A stretch of DNA of 64,000 bases from Alentia gelatinosa. Its lineage: Eukaryota > Annelida > Polychaeta > Phyllodocida > Polynoidae. Below are positions 23,601 through 35,543 of the stretch, in pieces; within the stretch, counting starts at the first letter, position 1; each line of letters opens with the position of its first letter. Under the pieces are notes generated by a model. That model was not told where the DNA came from. It worked only from the letters and a program-made list of their open reading frames with translations, and searched no databases. Location: the NCBI GenBank assembly GCA_950022655.1, contig OX465579.1, forward strand, positions 140,997,118 to 141,061,117, written 5' to 3'. The position numbers were made by a program, and so were the translations under genes.

Positions 23601-24604
23601 TCACAGAGTTGTGACTTGTGCTTAATCAACATTCTTTCCATGTGGATTCCAGTCCATATATCGCACGTTTTCTGAAAAAGACATGCAGATCGCTAACGAT
23701 AGAGATGGAAAGGATATTACATCTATTCTAATGGAAAATATAATGGCACTTCATCTATCTCTTCACTCTATTACGTTATCGGTCGGTCGATAAGCAATCT
23801 TGAAATAGTGCCCCATGTATCTTCCACAAAGAGAGGAAGGGAGGGGTACACTTCGTTGCCATACGGTTGTTTTACCGTAATACTACTATATTCGATAATC
23901 TCTGAATAATTGGTTTATGGCTGCACCCAAAGTCTAAACCCAACAAACTTTCCCAAAGCAATAAATAAATTGCTAAAAAAAAATGTTTGGGTGTATATTC
24001 CTCAGGAGAAATGGCATATTATTCTAGAAACTAATGTAATTCAGCCGAGATACTTCATTCGAAAAATACATAAGTTATAATGATTGGAGAAATGCATTTA
24101 TTGAGTGATCAATGTACAAATTTACCTAAATATATCTTTTCAACGAATTATTTTGGATTTTGATAAGCTTGTGTTCATTGGCAGTAGAAACTAACCCGGC
24201 TGTCTGTTTGCATGCCACTGACCTTACATTTGGTCATCAAGCGGTTTTGCTGGTACTAATGTGGTTAGAGGTATTAGCCACTTCGGGACTTTACTTCATC
24301 AGTACTTTTTACTCAGTATACAATAAGTAAATTCCTATGTGCATCAGTGGGCCGAACTTGATTATTTAGATTTGTTTCCCTTGTAGGTACTTATTGTCCT
24401 ATGGTACTGTGACATGTTTCACGCCAATACATATGTAGCTCATTTACAAGTGAAGCCAACCTGAAATTGATCAGTGATTCCAGCATTAGCTGCGAGGGAC
24501 AGAGGTACTTCTCAATCCAAAAACGTTTTGCTTATAGCAGAATGAGAATATCCTATTCAAGTTTCATGGTTGTTGTGCTGGAACAGTGTGTGATGAAAGG
24601 TCCT

Positions 24605-25030
24605 GCTAATTAATTGTAGCTTAATGGAGTTCGCCGAGTCGATCCATCAAGGGACTACATATGTATAATAGTGGTAATAAAAGACCAGCCTCTAAAATCC
24701 CTGCACATCCGTCCTGTTCTAACGTAACAAATTCCAGCTGCCTGCCATTACTGTCACCATACAGGATGCAATATCGAATGAGTGCATGGGAGCGCAATCT
24801 GACAATTAAAATGTTCATCATCGTAATCAGTCTCGTCTTTTTATTTATACCTGCAGCCCGGCGAATAAAACTACCAGCTCTTTTCTGACAGCTTCATCAG
24901 GTGATTAATGTGAGGAGGAGGAGCGCGTAATTGTTATTGCGGTAGAGCTATTGTATTCTTGATGAAATGGAAAAGAAATGCTGATTTAATGAGGATTGAT
25001 ATCGCTATTGCAACTGGGTAATTAATATGA
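24605..25030. promoter_or_regulatory. Cluster of homeodomain-type TAAT sites
   Basis: TAATTAATT (24607), GATTAATG (24903), GTAATTGTTATTG (24927), TTTAATG (24985) and TAATTAAT (25019) fall within about 425 bases, between stretches of mixed composition. This is the appearance of a developmental enhancer. There is no functional evidence. Confidence 0.22.
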
Positions 25031-25364
25031 CGATAGAGTGTTATCATTCATGGAGGTATAGGCTAAAAGGTACAGCAATGATATACACAGGGCGTAATTC
25101 AATTTTGCTAATTTGGATGTATCATATATGGGTCAAGAAGGAAGACAGACCAATGTATCAACAGGTAGAAAGGAATGCAAAAGTAACTATAAGCTTCCTC
25201 GCAGTCTGCATTTACTGCAAATAATTTCAATAAAGTGTACGGGATGTTACCGTAATCACAGATGGCATGTTACTATAATCTTATCTACAGTTCTATACCG
25301 TTTTTTTTGAATCACAAAACGGTGTTTGACATTAAACGTACACTGTAAATATCAGTAAAATATA

Positions 25365-25668
25365 CTATCGTAAAACTGGATGAGGTTTAATCTTGTCTAC
25401 CGTTTTCCACGACTGGAGTTTGGCAAAGTGACTTCATGAGGCGAAGCCGGTTGAAGTCCAGAGCCAAAACTTCAGGAGTGGAATGCGGTGGCAAAGATTA
25501 AAACGAATCTGGTTTTGATTTTATCCTACCTTATCTCCTCGATTTTTGAATATTACGTGATAACAATGCTGTATGCCACTAGTGGCATATAAAACTCCCT
25601 ATGCCAGTCAGCGTGGCATACGGAAACCCAATGTTAAGCCTATGGGATTTTATATTAGGGGTAGGATA
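25365..25668 (+). repeat. Two-hairpin dispersed repeat, copy 1
   Basis: The first half (25372-25516) folds on itself: outer arms AAAACTGGATGAGGTTTAAT and its complement, then GGAGT/ACTTC-type and GACTTCA/TGAAGTC-type inner arms, closing on GGCGAAGCC. The second half (25520-25670) has 11-bp arms TTTATCCTACC/GGTAGGATAAA. These enclose a perfect 18-bp palindrome (25572-25589, TATGCCACT AGTGGCATA) and another TATGCCA/TGGCATA pair. The same unit, inverted, lies at 51015-51318. Confidence 0.85.
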
Positions 25669-25710
25669 AAGGATACTACCGTAAACGTGGGCGGTATATA
25701 CAAAATATAT

Positions 25711-25811
25711 ATGATTTCGATCTGAGTGGCCATATTCTCCGCGTAGTAAAACTCCGAGCGATAGCGTAGTATCAACTACAAGGAGAATACGGCCACACAG
25801 ATCGAAATCAT
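25711..25811. repeat. 30-bp inverted repeat, 41-nt loop
   Basis: ATGATTTCGATCTGAGTGGC and the next 10 bases (25711-25740) are matched at 28 of 30 positions by the reverse complement at 25782-25811. Confidence 0.9.
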
Positions 25812-26199
25812 GGTAATGTTGTATTTATTACTTGCCTTTCGAGTTATTATTAGGAAACAAATCTTGTATATAATTAGAAATTAGACCCTGTTTTGTTTGT
25901 ATGAATTAGCTCCCATAATGCCCGTCAGGTGGCCGAAGAAGCCATATTCTCCTAGGAGATTCCGGAGGTCCGTATTCTACTCAGTAGCGATCTGTAGGCT
26001 TCATAGGCTTAGTATGGAGACTCCGTAATCGGTGGGTAATAAAATAACGTAATCTTATTTACAGTTCCATATCATATTTTTGGGATCACAAAACGGTATT
26101 GAACAGTAAACATATTCAGGACTGTAAGCCACCCATCCACCGTAATCCATCTACAGTCAGTTTACAGTATAAAACTGTAAACACGGATTAGGTACATCA

Positions 26200-27940
26200 C
26201 TCTTCCAGCTAACACTTCTGTTAGTGAGGCGTGTTTTCATCATGTGCTATCCATTTATAGGAACAGACAGAAACAATTCAGAATATCACTGACAAATGTT
26301 CCCTCAGCTGCCATAGGATTCTTCCTAAAAAAGGAGGGTTCTATTCGGCCCATCCTTGTGTCACTCCAGTAACAGTGTTGAACCCTTGGCACAAGCACAG
26401 CAGTCACAGATGAATGGCATCAGTGGCAGAGAGATGCCGGGAAACCCAAGACAAGAGCCTGACGTTGTTAGCGGCAGCGTTGGTGTTTGTAGAGAAAGAC
26501 GGAGGGGGTCGTGAGTGATGACTTCAGAGTTCAGAGCTTCCCAATGCCCCGTCTGCAGTTGTGATAACCCTACCTGTCACCGATATATCACCCTGTCAGC
26601 AGCTAATGATCAGAGACACACGGCTTTAATGACCTCCATAACCAAACCTGACCCATTCGGCACAGGATTCTGGTGACCTTTACATGTATCAATATCAGTG
26701 AACGGCGTTTTGACCATGAATGGGAAATTAAGATATTCAGAGGGCAAGCTCATTTGCATAAGAAAACTGAGCTCATTCGCCAATTGAAGACACTTCTGAA
26801 ACTGCTAATGCGATCGGCTCAAGAAAAAAAAGGATTCTAGTTAAGTCTAATCATAGTCACATGTGGGGTGATGGGTCGCCCCTGAAGAATTCTCGCGTTT
26901 CCTCTCGGGGTCGGGTCACGTGCCCCTCGCGCGCGCTGCATCCTGGGAGGTCGGAAATGCTGGTGTTGGGTTAATGTGGTGTCAGGGTAATACGCGTTAG
27001 AAGTATGTCTGTATGGACAAACCATATTACGGGGCTTTTCTCTTTGCAATCCCGGGAACTGTGCGGTCGTTGTGAGGAAACCACGTCCTCAGATGTCACC
27101 TCGTTTACACCCTCAGGCACACACGGTATTCCGCCCCGTTAGATCGCCCTTTCTTTAGTCCCCTGTTTACTTTTGTTGATTAACCCAATCGCCGTATTTG
27201 TTCGGGGGTCGCTAAGCATGTCCAATACTATTGAAAGGCCCTGAGGGTGTACACAATGCCGCCCCTCCTTAACTATTCTCAGAAGAGAAAGAGAAAAGTA
27301 GGAGGGGGGATACAACGGTGTACCCTGCCCTGACCCTCCCCCTAACAATCCGAACTATTCAGCATCTCATACCCGCCTTGATACTCCAACAATGGTCAGC
27401 AACCGGCAAAAATGAGTGGTCACGGGTCGCTGCCTTCGTTTGGGGCAGAGCGCGTGGGAGGCAGAGAATGGTGCATGCAAACCCACAGGGATCCAAAGGT
27501 CAAACACCAGGATGTGGCCATTCGTCCATCCGCAAGGTCATAGGGGTCAATCAGAGGTCAATGCATTAGATGTATCAACCGAGTAGGCACATTACTGAAA
27601 GATTGAAGATGAATAAAGGTAATAGTGAGGACGGCTGGTTGGTTGGTTGATGGTGTCTGATAACAGGTCATAGTCATAATCACGGCGAAATTGAACCTAT
27701 GGGCTGAGGATGACAGACAAGCAGCGTAATGAGGAAAATGCGTTTGTTGTTTGAACGAGTTTGAACAACCTGGGTGATATTGTGGGTGCCTGAATCTAAA
27801 AGTGCAACATAAGGTCGTACAACAGCTCATGATGATTGCGACGGTGATGTTTTGCAGCACTTCCCCCATAGTAGTGAGATGAAATAGTTTCCACTCGGAT
27901 AGCCTCATGTCCAGGTTGATTTTCACAGTCTCAGAAATAT
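26200..27940. other. No gene; possible regulatory DNA at 26220-26850
   Basis: Mixed non-coding sequence with a POU-type octamer (CATTTGCATAAG, about 26753). The 142-codon minus frame at 27558-27986 has no motif and runs into the LINE, so it is not called. Confidence 0.3.
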
Positions 27941-27942
27941 AG

Positions 27943-29811
27943 CTATTTATATCATATGCAATTTCTATATATAGGCCTCCACACAAGGATGTTGATGCCT
28001 GCTACAAAAAACTAGACGAAATCTTAGAGGATAAAGAGCTAAAGGGAAGGGAAGTTTGGATATTGGGGGATTTAAATGTAAATGCTAATTTTAAAAATAG
28101 TTATAAGTATGCATTTCTGAAACGTTTTCTACTCAAGCATGACTTAGAACATCTCAAAACCAGGGATACATTTTTACACCCGAAAGGGCGAAGCAAGATC
28201 GACCATATATATACATCATGCAAGAAAGTTAGTAATTCGGGCAACATTAATATGTTTGTAGCAGATCATATTCCTATTTTTGCAATTAAAAAACAAAAAA
28301 GGACTAAAATCACCAAAATCAAGGCTGCAGGTAGAAACCCCAATATGTTAGATAAAAATGATCTTAAAAAGATTATGTATGACTATGCAACTAACCAAGA
28401 AGTCGAAAACGACCCAACCTTCCTTGAAGACCCAAACACCCACTTTGAAAATTATCTAAATAGTTATCTAGATCTAACGAGTCCTGTAAAACATTTTGTA
28501 CTGAAAACAAAGGAAAACATTGAGCTACCCCCGATTATAAATAAACTCATTAATAAAAGGGCTAAGTTGTTAAAAAAAATAACTGTAGGAAATAACTTTA
28601 ATCCAGAAACCTTGCGAGAAATTAGAATATTGCGGAGGCAAATTCACCTTAAGATAAGAAATCATAAAGGTGAGCTTATAAAAACAGCGCTTGAGAATAA
28701 CTATAAAAACCCTAGGAGGTTCTGGAGCAAGCTGAACACAATATGGAAACCTAATAAAGGTCCGATTACCTTCCCATTTGATGAGAATAAAAATGAAAAT
28801 GAATATTTTTCCACAATAGGTATCGCTTTAGCTGCAAAATTCCAAAACGAGGATGTTGACCATGATCTTCCCCCTGCTGAAACAGCAGAAAATACTGAAG
28901 TAAATATGTTGGAATTTAATGAAACAACTATAGATACCACCGAAAGGATCATTCGATCATTAGATAACGATAAGGCCACAGGCATTACCCATATAAAGAT
29001 TGATTTCCTGAAAATGATCCTATTGTGGTATCCAGAGATAATTTGTAGAATGTTGAGAAGTATTATTAATCATAAGACTTTCCCCTCTTCCTTGAAGAAG
29101 GGGGTCATCACCCCGCTACCAAAAAGTGGTACCTTAACAGTCTTCGGCAACTGGAGACCGATATGTGTTCTTCCGACGATAGCTAAAATCATAGAGAAAC
29201 TCCTACATGATGAACTCATGACACACATAATAGAGCATGACATACTGAACAAACATCAATACGGATTTCAACCAAAAAAGAGCACAGCACAGGCCATTTT
29301 TAGAGTGCTTGACTTATTAATCATAAATATAAACAACAGAAAAATAAGTCTATGCGCATTCATAGACATGCGCAAGGCTTTCGATTGCGTAAATTATGTC
29401 TTGCTTTTTGAAACTTTGAAAAAAATAGGACTATCATCCAATTCGCTGAAACTATTGAAATCCTATTTGACTAACAGATCCCAAACTGGTAAAGTTAATG
29501 GTGTAATCAGCGAAGAATTAAACACTTTTATAGGGGTCCCACAAGGTTCTGTGTTGGGACCAGTGTTGTTTGTCATATACATTAATGAGATATTTAATTT
29601 GCTAGAGTTAACATCTGCGACCATGTATGCGGACGACCTTGTTTTGATAAGCAGCGGAACTACCTGTACTGATACAATGTATAAGCTTCAACATGACCTA
29701 GATAAGTTGAAAAATTGGCTGGACAAACGCCAACTTACTGTCAATGTGGAAAAGTCAAAGTTAATGTGGGTTTATGGTGGAAATAATAAAGTAGGAACAA
29801 TATCTGTGTAG
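27943..29811 (+). pseudogene. LINE endonuclease (partial) and reverse transcriptase
   Basis: Open from 27943 after a TAG. The endonuclease part shows IYRPP (about 27967), WILGDLNVN (about 28057), the KIDHIY motif (about 28196) and ADHIPIF (about 28261). Reverse transcriptase motifs follow in order: WRPICVLPTIAKIIEK, HQYGFQPKKSTAQA, FIDMRKAFDCVN (motif A, about 29359), GVPQGSVLGPVLF (motif B, about 29535) and YADD (motif C, 29626-29637). The catalytic aspartates are intact. The frame ends at 29811 because of a -1 shift beside an imperfect GTAGGAACAATATCTGT / GTAGGGACGATAGG repeat, and coding continues in the next frame from 29808. There is no host function. Confidence 0.93.
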
Positions 29812-30422
29812 GGACGATAGGAGGTGCTGAATTAGGCTTTGTGACCCAATATGACTACTTGGGAGTTATATTGGACGCGAAGCTGACTTTTTCGCCTCAA
29901 ATCGCAAAAGTAGCCAGGGATATCCGGGAGAAAACTTTCCGACTTAGAAAATCCTGATACTTACTGACAACAAATGCTGCTCTTTCGATTTGTAAGCAAA
30001 TAATACTCCCAAAAATAGAGTATGTAAGCTTTGCTTACTACTTAGCGTCAGCGTTCCTAAGGAACAAATTACAAGTTTTGTTTAACAACGCATTACGAAT
30101 TGCATTGAATTATCAGAATGTCTGGGATACAAGTGTAGAGGAATTACACCATACATGTAAAATACGACCATTATTATACAGGCGAGCTCATCAATTATTA
30201 ACTCTAATCTATTGGTGGAAATGCAATGATGAGAACATAACTACATATGAAAGAACAAATACTAGGATGAGCCTCAAAACAGTTATAAAAACTCAGAGAC
30301 CAAGAAACGAAAAGTATAGGCAAAGCCCAATATATAGGGGAATGCTCATGTGGAATCTGCTGCCCATCCAAATTCAAAATATACCGACAAAAGGTCAGTT
30401 TAAAAATGAGATGCCAAAGTAA
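29808..30422 (+). pseudogene. LINE C-terminal region, frameshifted
   Basis: Continues the reverse transcriptase polyprotein in the -1 frame: VTQYDYLGVILDAKLTF is the typical segment after the RT fingers and palm, followed by KIEYVSFAYYLASAF and a basic C-terminal domain ending at TAA 30420-30422. One TGA interrupts it (29955-29957, in the context RKS*YLLTT). A CGA (Arg) to TGA change, the usual result of CpG methylation decay, would explain it; this is inferred. No zinc knuckle is evident. Confidence 0.85.
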
Positions 30423-30989
30423 ATAAACATATATTGTATATTGTTGGAATTAACTAGAATTGTAATCTATACACCAAACTGAGTCATATGACCAGATAAG
30501 CTAGTCTTATGATACATATTACCAATGGTACAACCCCCGATCGAACTAATGGATGTAAACCAACTCACTACTTAGAGATTTCATACTGTATTGTTGTGTC
30601 CTGTATTGTGTGTACGTCTCTCTGTTGTTGTTCTTTACTTACTATATTTTTTGTAGTTGTTTTGTTATTTTGTTATTTTTGTTATTTTTTCATATTGATA
30701 TAAAGGTCGTCAATCAAGAAATCAAGAAATGTAAACCATGAACCCAAATGTAACATAATATCATACGAACATTAATAACTATCAGAGTCATATGACCTGA
30801 GGACTCATAATGGGAAAGGACAAGATAACTATTGTTATGGGCCTACTATAAATGTTTATGCACCTGTATTGTACTGTCTACTGCAAATAGTTGGATTTTT
30901 CCGTTTGACAGGTACGTGGAAGAACGCCATATGGTGAATGTACTTTTGTCACTTTCTACTGAATAAAAAAAAAAAAAAAAAAAAAAAAA

Positions 30990-31085
30990 GTGATTGAACC
31001 TTTGAGATGCAACAACCCTGATTGCCAAGGCAATATTGCATAGCGATGCCCACACTCTAACCACGAGGTATCCTAGCACCTCTTG
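30990..31085 (-). repeat. tRNA-like, SINE-like sequence
   Basis: Minus strand: a box-A-like TCGTGGTTAGAGTGTGGG lies at about 31068-31050, and a box-B-like GGTTCAATCAC at about 31000-30990, immediately before the T-run that is the complement of the LINE tail. The A-to-B spacing (about 60 nt) is longer than in a tRNA, and the acceptor and T stems do not pair properly. This is therefore a tRNA-derived SINE head or tRNA pseudogene, not a functional tRNA. Confidence 0.4.
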
Positions 31086-31089
31086 ATAA

Positions 31090-34000
31090 GATTATTCTAG
31101 GTCTTCAATATTTACATGTACAAAAATATGAACAATACGGCTATTATACCGAGGCATTTGCAATCAATGAGATGCGATATCCAGAAATAATTTCAAACTT
31201 GAATCGGGAATCTGTTTAGCATTATGTATATAGAGTGAATCGTTTCCTGTTAGAGGACTTATTTACGCCAATGGGAATGGTTAAAAAAAGTCCGCTTTTT
31301 TGTTCCCTGATATAACCAACAATGAGTTACCATGCAAAACCCCATCCACTGTATATGCTCTATGCGAGTCACATAATCAAGAAAGATGGCTATCACAAAC
31401 ATAGAACAGACACATGCCAAAACCTTGGTACTGGAGGCTGGGCAATTTGGAGGCGTGACTGAAAACGGTATATAGAAATCTACGCTGTCACCATAGCCTA
31501 GAGCTGAGGGACCATAGTGTACATATTACACACTATAAGTTATACTCAATATAATCCTTCCTATGCGTGGTGTCAGTTCCTCTGTGCACAACGGATGATA
31601 TGAAACTATCCACATCTGGTTCAGGTGAGGAGAAAAACACTAGGATAGAGAAAAAGAGGTTATCAGCCAGGCACCAAATCACGTACTCCGTGTAGAAATA
31701 CATGTGTTAACAGCGCCTCTGGTAAATCGGATAAAAACAACATCATCTTACGAAAGTTGACTATGATAAAACGATTCTGGCATAGTCCATACTCTATAGC
31801 ACTTAATGAAATCATTTTTGACCTTAAAAACCTAACCTACATTCTATGAACCTGTACTCTAATTCAGTTCACGAGATATATGCCGACAAATCAGAAAACA
31901 GATTTAGTAGATGATCGGATGGCACACTTTGGTTCCATCCTGTGTTGTGAACAACAATGTCCCATCACTGACCATAATCATAAAGATAGGGTGAGGGGCT
32001 GACTTTGTGATCATTCCCAACCGCCCCCTCCCCCATTGCTAGGCGTGAACACCGTGAAATATGGACCTGCGGTGGCCCTTGGCAAGGAAAAGCCACCGAA
32101 CCCACGGTGTGGCCAGGAAATAGAACGCCGCGCACCTCTCCTTCGCCATGGTAAATATTTATTATCATTTTCCACAACATTTGTGCATCTGCAGGAACGA
32201 GGTGTTTCTTTCTGGCCATGGCTGTATATAGGTCGCATATCCGTGCTCACCTACGTTAGCTCGTCTCTCGGGCATTTACTTTTCCTATACATTGGTCAGT
32301 ATACTTAGTCTTTTTAGCCCATAACAGCGATTTATTTTATAAGCCAGATGACCTCGTATAAGGTCATATTGAACAGGTTGGGGGGACCTAAGGTATTTAT
32401 TCGAAGATCAAGCCATGAGCTCTAAATGCGTACACCTGTTTTTGTGTGTTTCTGCAGCGTATATTTTCGAATAGCGCGAGTCTAAAACATTAACAGCCTG
32501 AAGGCTTCAAAATTAAATTAAATCTCTAAATCATGGAACATTATTAGTCAGTGAAGCACTACAAGCAGGTTAAGCAAAGTCTAGAACATTTTACATTTTG
32601 ACTGGAGAGATAGCTTGGGAAAGCAATGCTAGCGACGCGTAGTGGCTGACACGATGTCTGTGCCATCATTTCCTCCTGCTATCATCCAGAGCCACGACAT
32701 CCGACATCCATAAACAGGGCACACAACGACGACAAAGGAGGCATCTCCAGGGTGTAGGGGAAGGGTGTCAATGTCATTGTTGTCTCGGAGCGTGTGTCGC
32801 TGTAAAGTGGTCAATGCTACTCGTCCACAACGTGTTTAACACGCAACGTGTTTTATACAGTAGGAGGAGGTTAACCAGAGCCAAGTGCACACCTGTTATA
32901 AAGCCCGCCTTGTGAACCATGTATTTGAGTCGAGGTCTGCTGTGCAGATGGATGATAGTATGTGTGTCCATAGCTATACTGTCCATGCCCGTTTCACAGA
33001 AGGGCAGCCTTTTTGTACGCCTGTTGTAAAGCATGAATAATTTATCCAAATACAATTGCAATCTTCTTCGACGATACATGTACAATGGCCAACCTGTGAG
33101 CCACAAGGTTGTTGTAAAATATTCCTTCCTCTCCATTCCGTATGTTGTTCAGAGTACTGTTGTCAGCGACCAAGGTTCACCAACCACTCTTGAGCAAAAC
33201 TATGCTAAATCGAAATTTCTATCAACAATATTTTGGCATTGCTAGAATTCGGTTATGATCAAGTTATGTCCACGCAAATAAGCTTAGACAAACTGGTGAA
33301 TCTCGTTCAATATGTGTAACTCCACTTTCTACTGTGTACTCACCTTTTGCAGCCAAAGAGTGGAGCGAGAGACAAGTATCGGTCATGTCGGGCTAGTTAA
33401 TGTTGCAGGCCGGTGGTGTCAGACTCCATTCACTGCTGTTGTCCTCCGTATGACCATTACTGGCCTTCAGCTGTCAGCACTCCACACTATCACAGTGACC
33501 ACTCATACTGTGCAGTCAGCGCTGTTTGGCCTTCAAACATTCGCCACCCATCACTGCCCTTAATCTTGCCCCACCCCCAACCCCCAATTACACCCCTCAG
33601 CGCCTGACGCATCCGTCTCCTGCACCAGTGACTTAGGGGGTGGGGGTGGGGGGAGTGGGAGTAGCCTACAACACGGGAGGGGGGAAAAGAACTGCTCCCA
33701 CAGACTCCCACCGGTAGCCCCACAGACGTATTGTGATCGGTGTCTGCTCTCTGTTTGCTCCCCGGGATCCGAAGGTAAATACCTGCGGCGGGTCTTCTAA
33801 GCTGACTCTTTGGATCCTATAATGGTTTGTGGAGCTTGGAGAAGCCTGAAGGTGGTGCGGCATCGGGCGGTGGACGATGTGGAGAGCAGCCAGGAGAGGT
33901 CGCCTTGTGCCCGCACGGAGCCCCATTCAGAGGCTTGAGGGGGCGCATAATAGCACCCCAGCCTTTCCTATCACGCCCTAATATGATATAAAGCACACCT

Positions 34001-34720
34001 GACTAAGTACCCAATCTCATTAGATCAACAGACGTAAATCTGTTTGTCCACCGTCTGTACCTGCTCTGTGAGCTCCGAAAACACATCGGCATCGTTTTTC
34101 ATAGTTTTCTAAATGTATTTAACGGTACTTGTGACGCGGTGTTGTTGCTTTTACACCACGTTCTGTCCACACACTAACTTTCACTTCATGCGCTAATGTC
34201 ACTTTAGTGTGGTAAATTGGTGGAAGGGATTCGGATTGTAAATAATAGATGGTCTCTAGGCAGACATATTGGCAGGGAAGAGAAGGGCAACTGATTCACC
34301 ATAGCAACTTCATGGACTGGATGATAATCTTAAAACTCATAGACAGTGTGCTGTTTTTTTATACGTACGCGTATAGAAAATGTTCTTTTAAATTTTGTCC
34401 GGTGTCAGTATTTACTTTCGAAACAGGGTGATGGCGTGCAGGTAAAATGAGCGTCTTTCTATTGATATGTACACTTCTAATGGCCCATGCTTTCTCACAC
34501 TGGAAATAAACGACCTGCCATGGTCAACCTACATCCGTGTTTCTCGTCTAAATAAACCAATGTAAATGTGTATTGTGCACTTGTAAGCATAGATAAAGTA
34601 TTTAATGTCACTAGCAGAGACCGTGAGAGAGGCCTACTCGTGGACCTCGACCAAACAGCTGTGATGTCGCCATGACGCAATGCTCTGACCGTGGACAAGA
34701 AGTGGTGTACGTGAGTACTT
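31090..34720. other. No supported gene
   Basis: Several open frames of 70-120 codons (32774-33136 minus, 33312-33563 plus, 33666-33926 minus) lack splice pairs or motifs. G/C-rich tracts around 33570-33690 produce overlapping frames on both strands. Confidence 0.35.
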
Positions 34721-34722
34721 AC

Positions 34723-34795
34723 CTTGTAGTACTCCAGTCAACATCTCACAGTGCTCACTGTTAGTGCTACCATCTACAACACCCTCCCGCCTGAT
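34723..34795 (-). CDS. Candidate 73-nt exon with consensus donor
   Basis: Minus strand: acceptor AG at 34797-34796, then 73 nt open reading IRREGVVDGSTNSEHCEM and LTGVLQ, and a perfect donor AAG|GTAAGTAC. A TAG lies in frame just before the acceptor. Phase 0 start, phase 1 end. The donor region GTGAGTACTTAC reads as a donor on both strands. On the plus strand it would end an exon starting at ATG 34669-34671 in a GCCATG context (MTQCSDRGQEVVY). One strand must be spurious; the minus exon has the better pair of sites. The family is unknown. Confidence 0.3.
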
Positions 34796-34799
34796 CTAG

Positions 34800-35540
34800 G
34801 ATTTACTTCAATGAATACGTTGGGCGGGATTCCGGAGGTGTTCCACTCTCACCCCTCAGAGCAGTCCTCACGGGAGCAGGTGGCCCGTTGGTGGGCCATT
34901 ACACCATGCTGGTTTTCGTTTATCAGCTTTTGGGAGATGCATAGTGCACGGTTTGAACCCTCTCAGCATGTCAGCGGTCACATATAAAAGACTTCTACTG
35001 TAACGAGGGGATTATCTCTATGGATTATTTCCTTTAGGTTAAATATAGAAGTAGATCTTGGTCTAATCTCAAATAGGAATGCTGTATACATATCAACTAA
35101 TTATCTGACGACCTCCTATCGACCCCCATAAAAGTAGACACATAATTTCATATAGGTTACGGGTTCTCCACCAAGTTGTAACCTAGCTATCTGTAATGTA
35201 CCCGGTTATAGGAAAAACTGGAAGATGGGCTTTTAGATGTATAATGTAGAGCATAAGAACATTGAAAAATATAAACTAGGGAGATGTTGATATGATCCAC
35301 CTCAATGCACAATATCCATTGATACAGTAACTATGAATATCCAGCACACATACACCTTTTTCCTTTGTCAATCCTATACAGCATTTTCACTCATTGTAGC
35401 AAAGTATTGAACACACAAGTCCTATGGTTGCAGTAGTTCCACCATAGAGGATGTCCCGTCGCATGGCTGGAGCTTGTAGCATGGTCCCAGTCATTGTCCA
35501 AGCTCTATGGCAATAATAGCTGGCTCCACACTGGATTTCC
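34800..35540. other. No supported feature
   Basis: AT-rich non-coding sequence without exon signals. Confidence 0.4.
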
Positions 35541-35543
35541 TAC

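Larger units (their letters stand above)
25276..26114. repeat. Composite repeat flanked by 65-bp direct repeats
   Basis: Segments 25276-25340 and 26050-26114 are the same length and roughly 80 percent alike; both start TAATCTTAT and contain ATCACAAAACGGT. Related short words (GTAATC..ATCTACAGT) recur near 25250 and 26140-26180. Between them lie the two-hairpin unit (25365-25668), a 30-bp inverted repeat (25711-25811) and a third partial copy of its CCATATTCTCC core (about 25943). No coding frame is present, so this is probably a nested, non-autonomous mobile element. Confidence 0.6.
27943..30989 (+). mobile_element. 5'-truncated non-LTR retrotransposon (LINE)
   Basis: A LINE of the APE-endonuclease type (CR1/jockey-like by general appearance; the clade was not tested). 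Order: C-terminal part of the endonuclease, reverse transcriptase, C-terminal domain, a 540-bp 3' UTR, AATAAA, and a 25-nt A-run (30965-30989). The 5' part, including any ORF1 and the start of the endonuclease, is missing, and recognisable homology begins near 27943-27967. No target-site duplication was found. The coding part has one frameshift (about 29805) and one in-frame TGA (29955-29957), so this copy is dead but young enough that most of the frame survives. Confidence 0.92.

Noticed and set aside
27558..27986. 142-codon minus-strand frame before the LINE
   Set aside because: It runs into the antisense of the LINE endonuclease, has no motif or splice sites, and its residue pattern is not domain-like.
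28701..28985. Minus-strand frame inside the LINE
   Set aside because: It is the shadow of the reverse transcriptase ORF.
34949..34962. Box-B-like GGTTCAAACC on the minus strand
   Set aside because: No box A or cloverleaf could be found at tRNA spacing on that strand.
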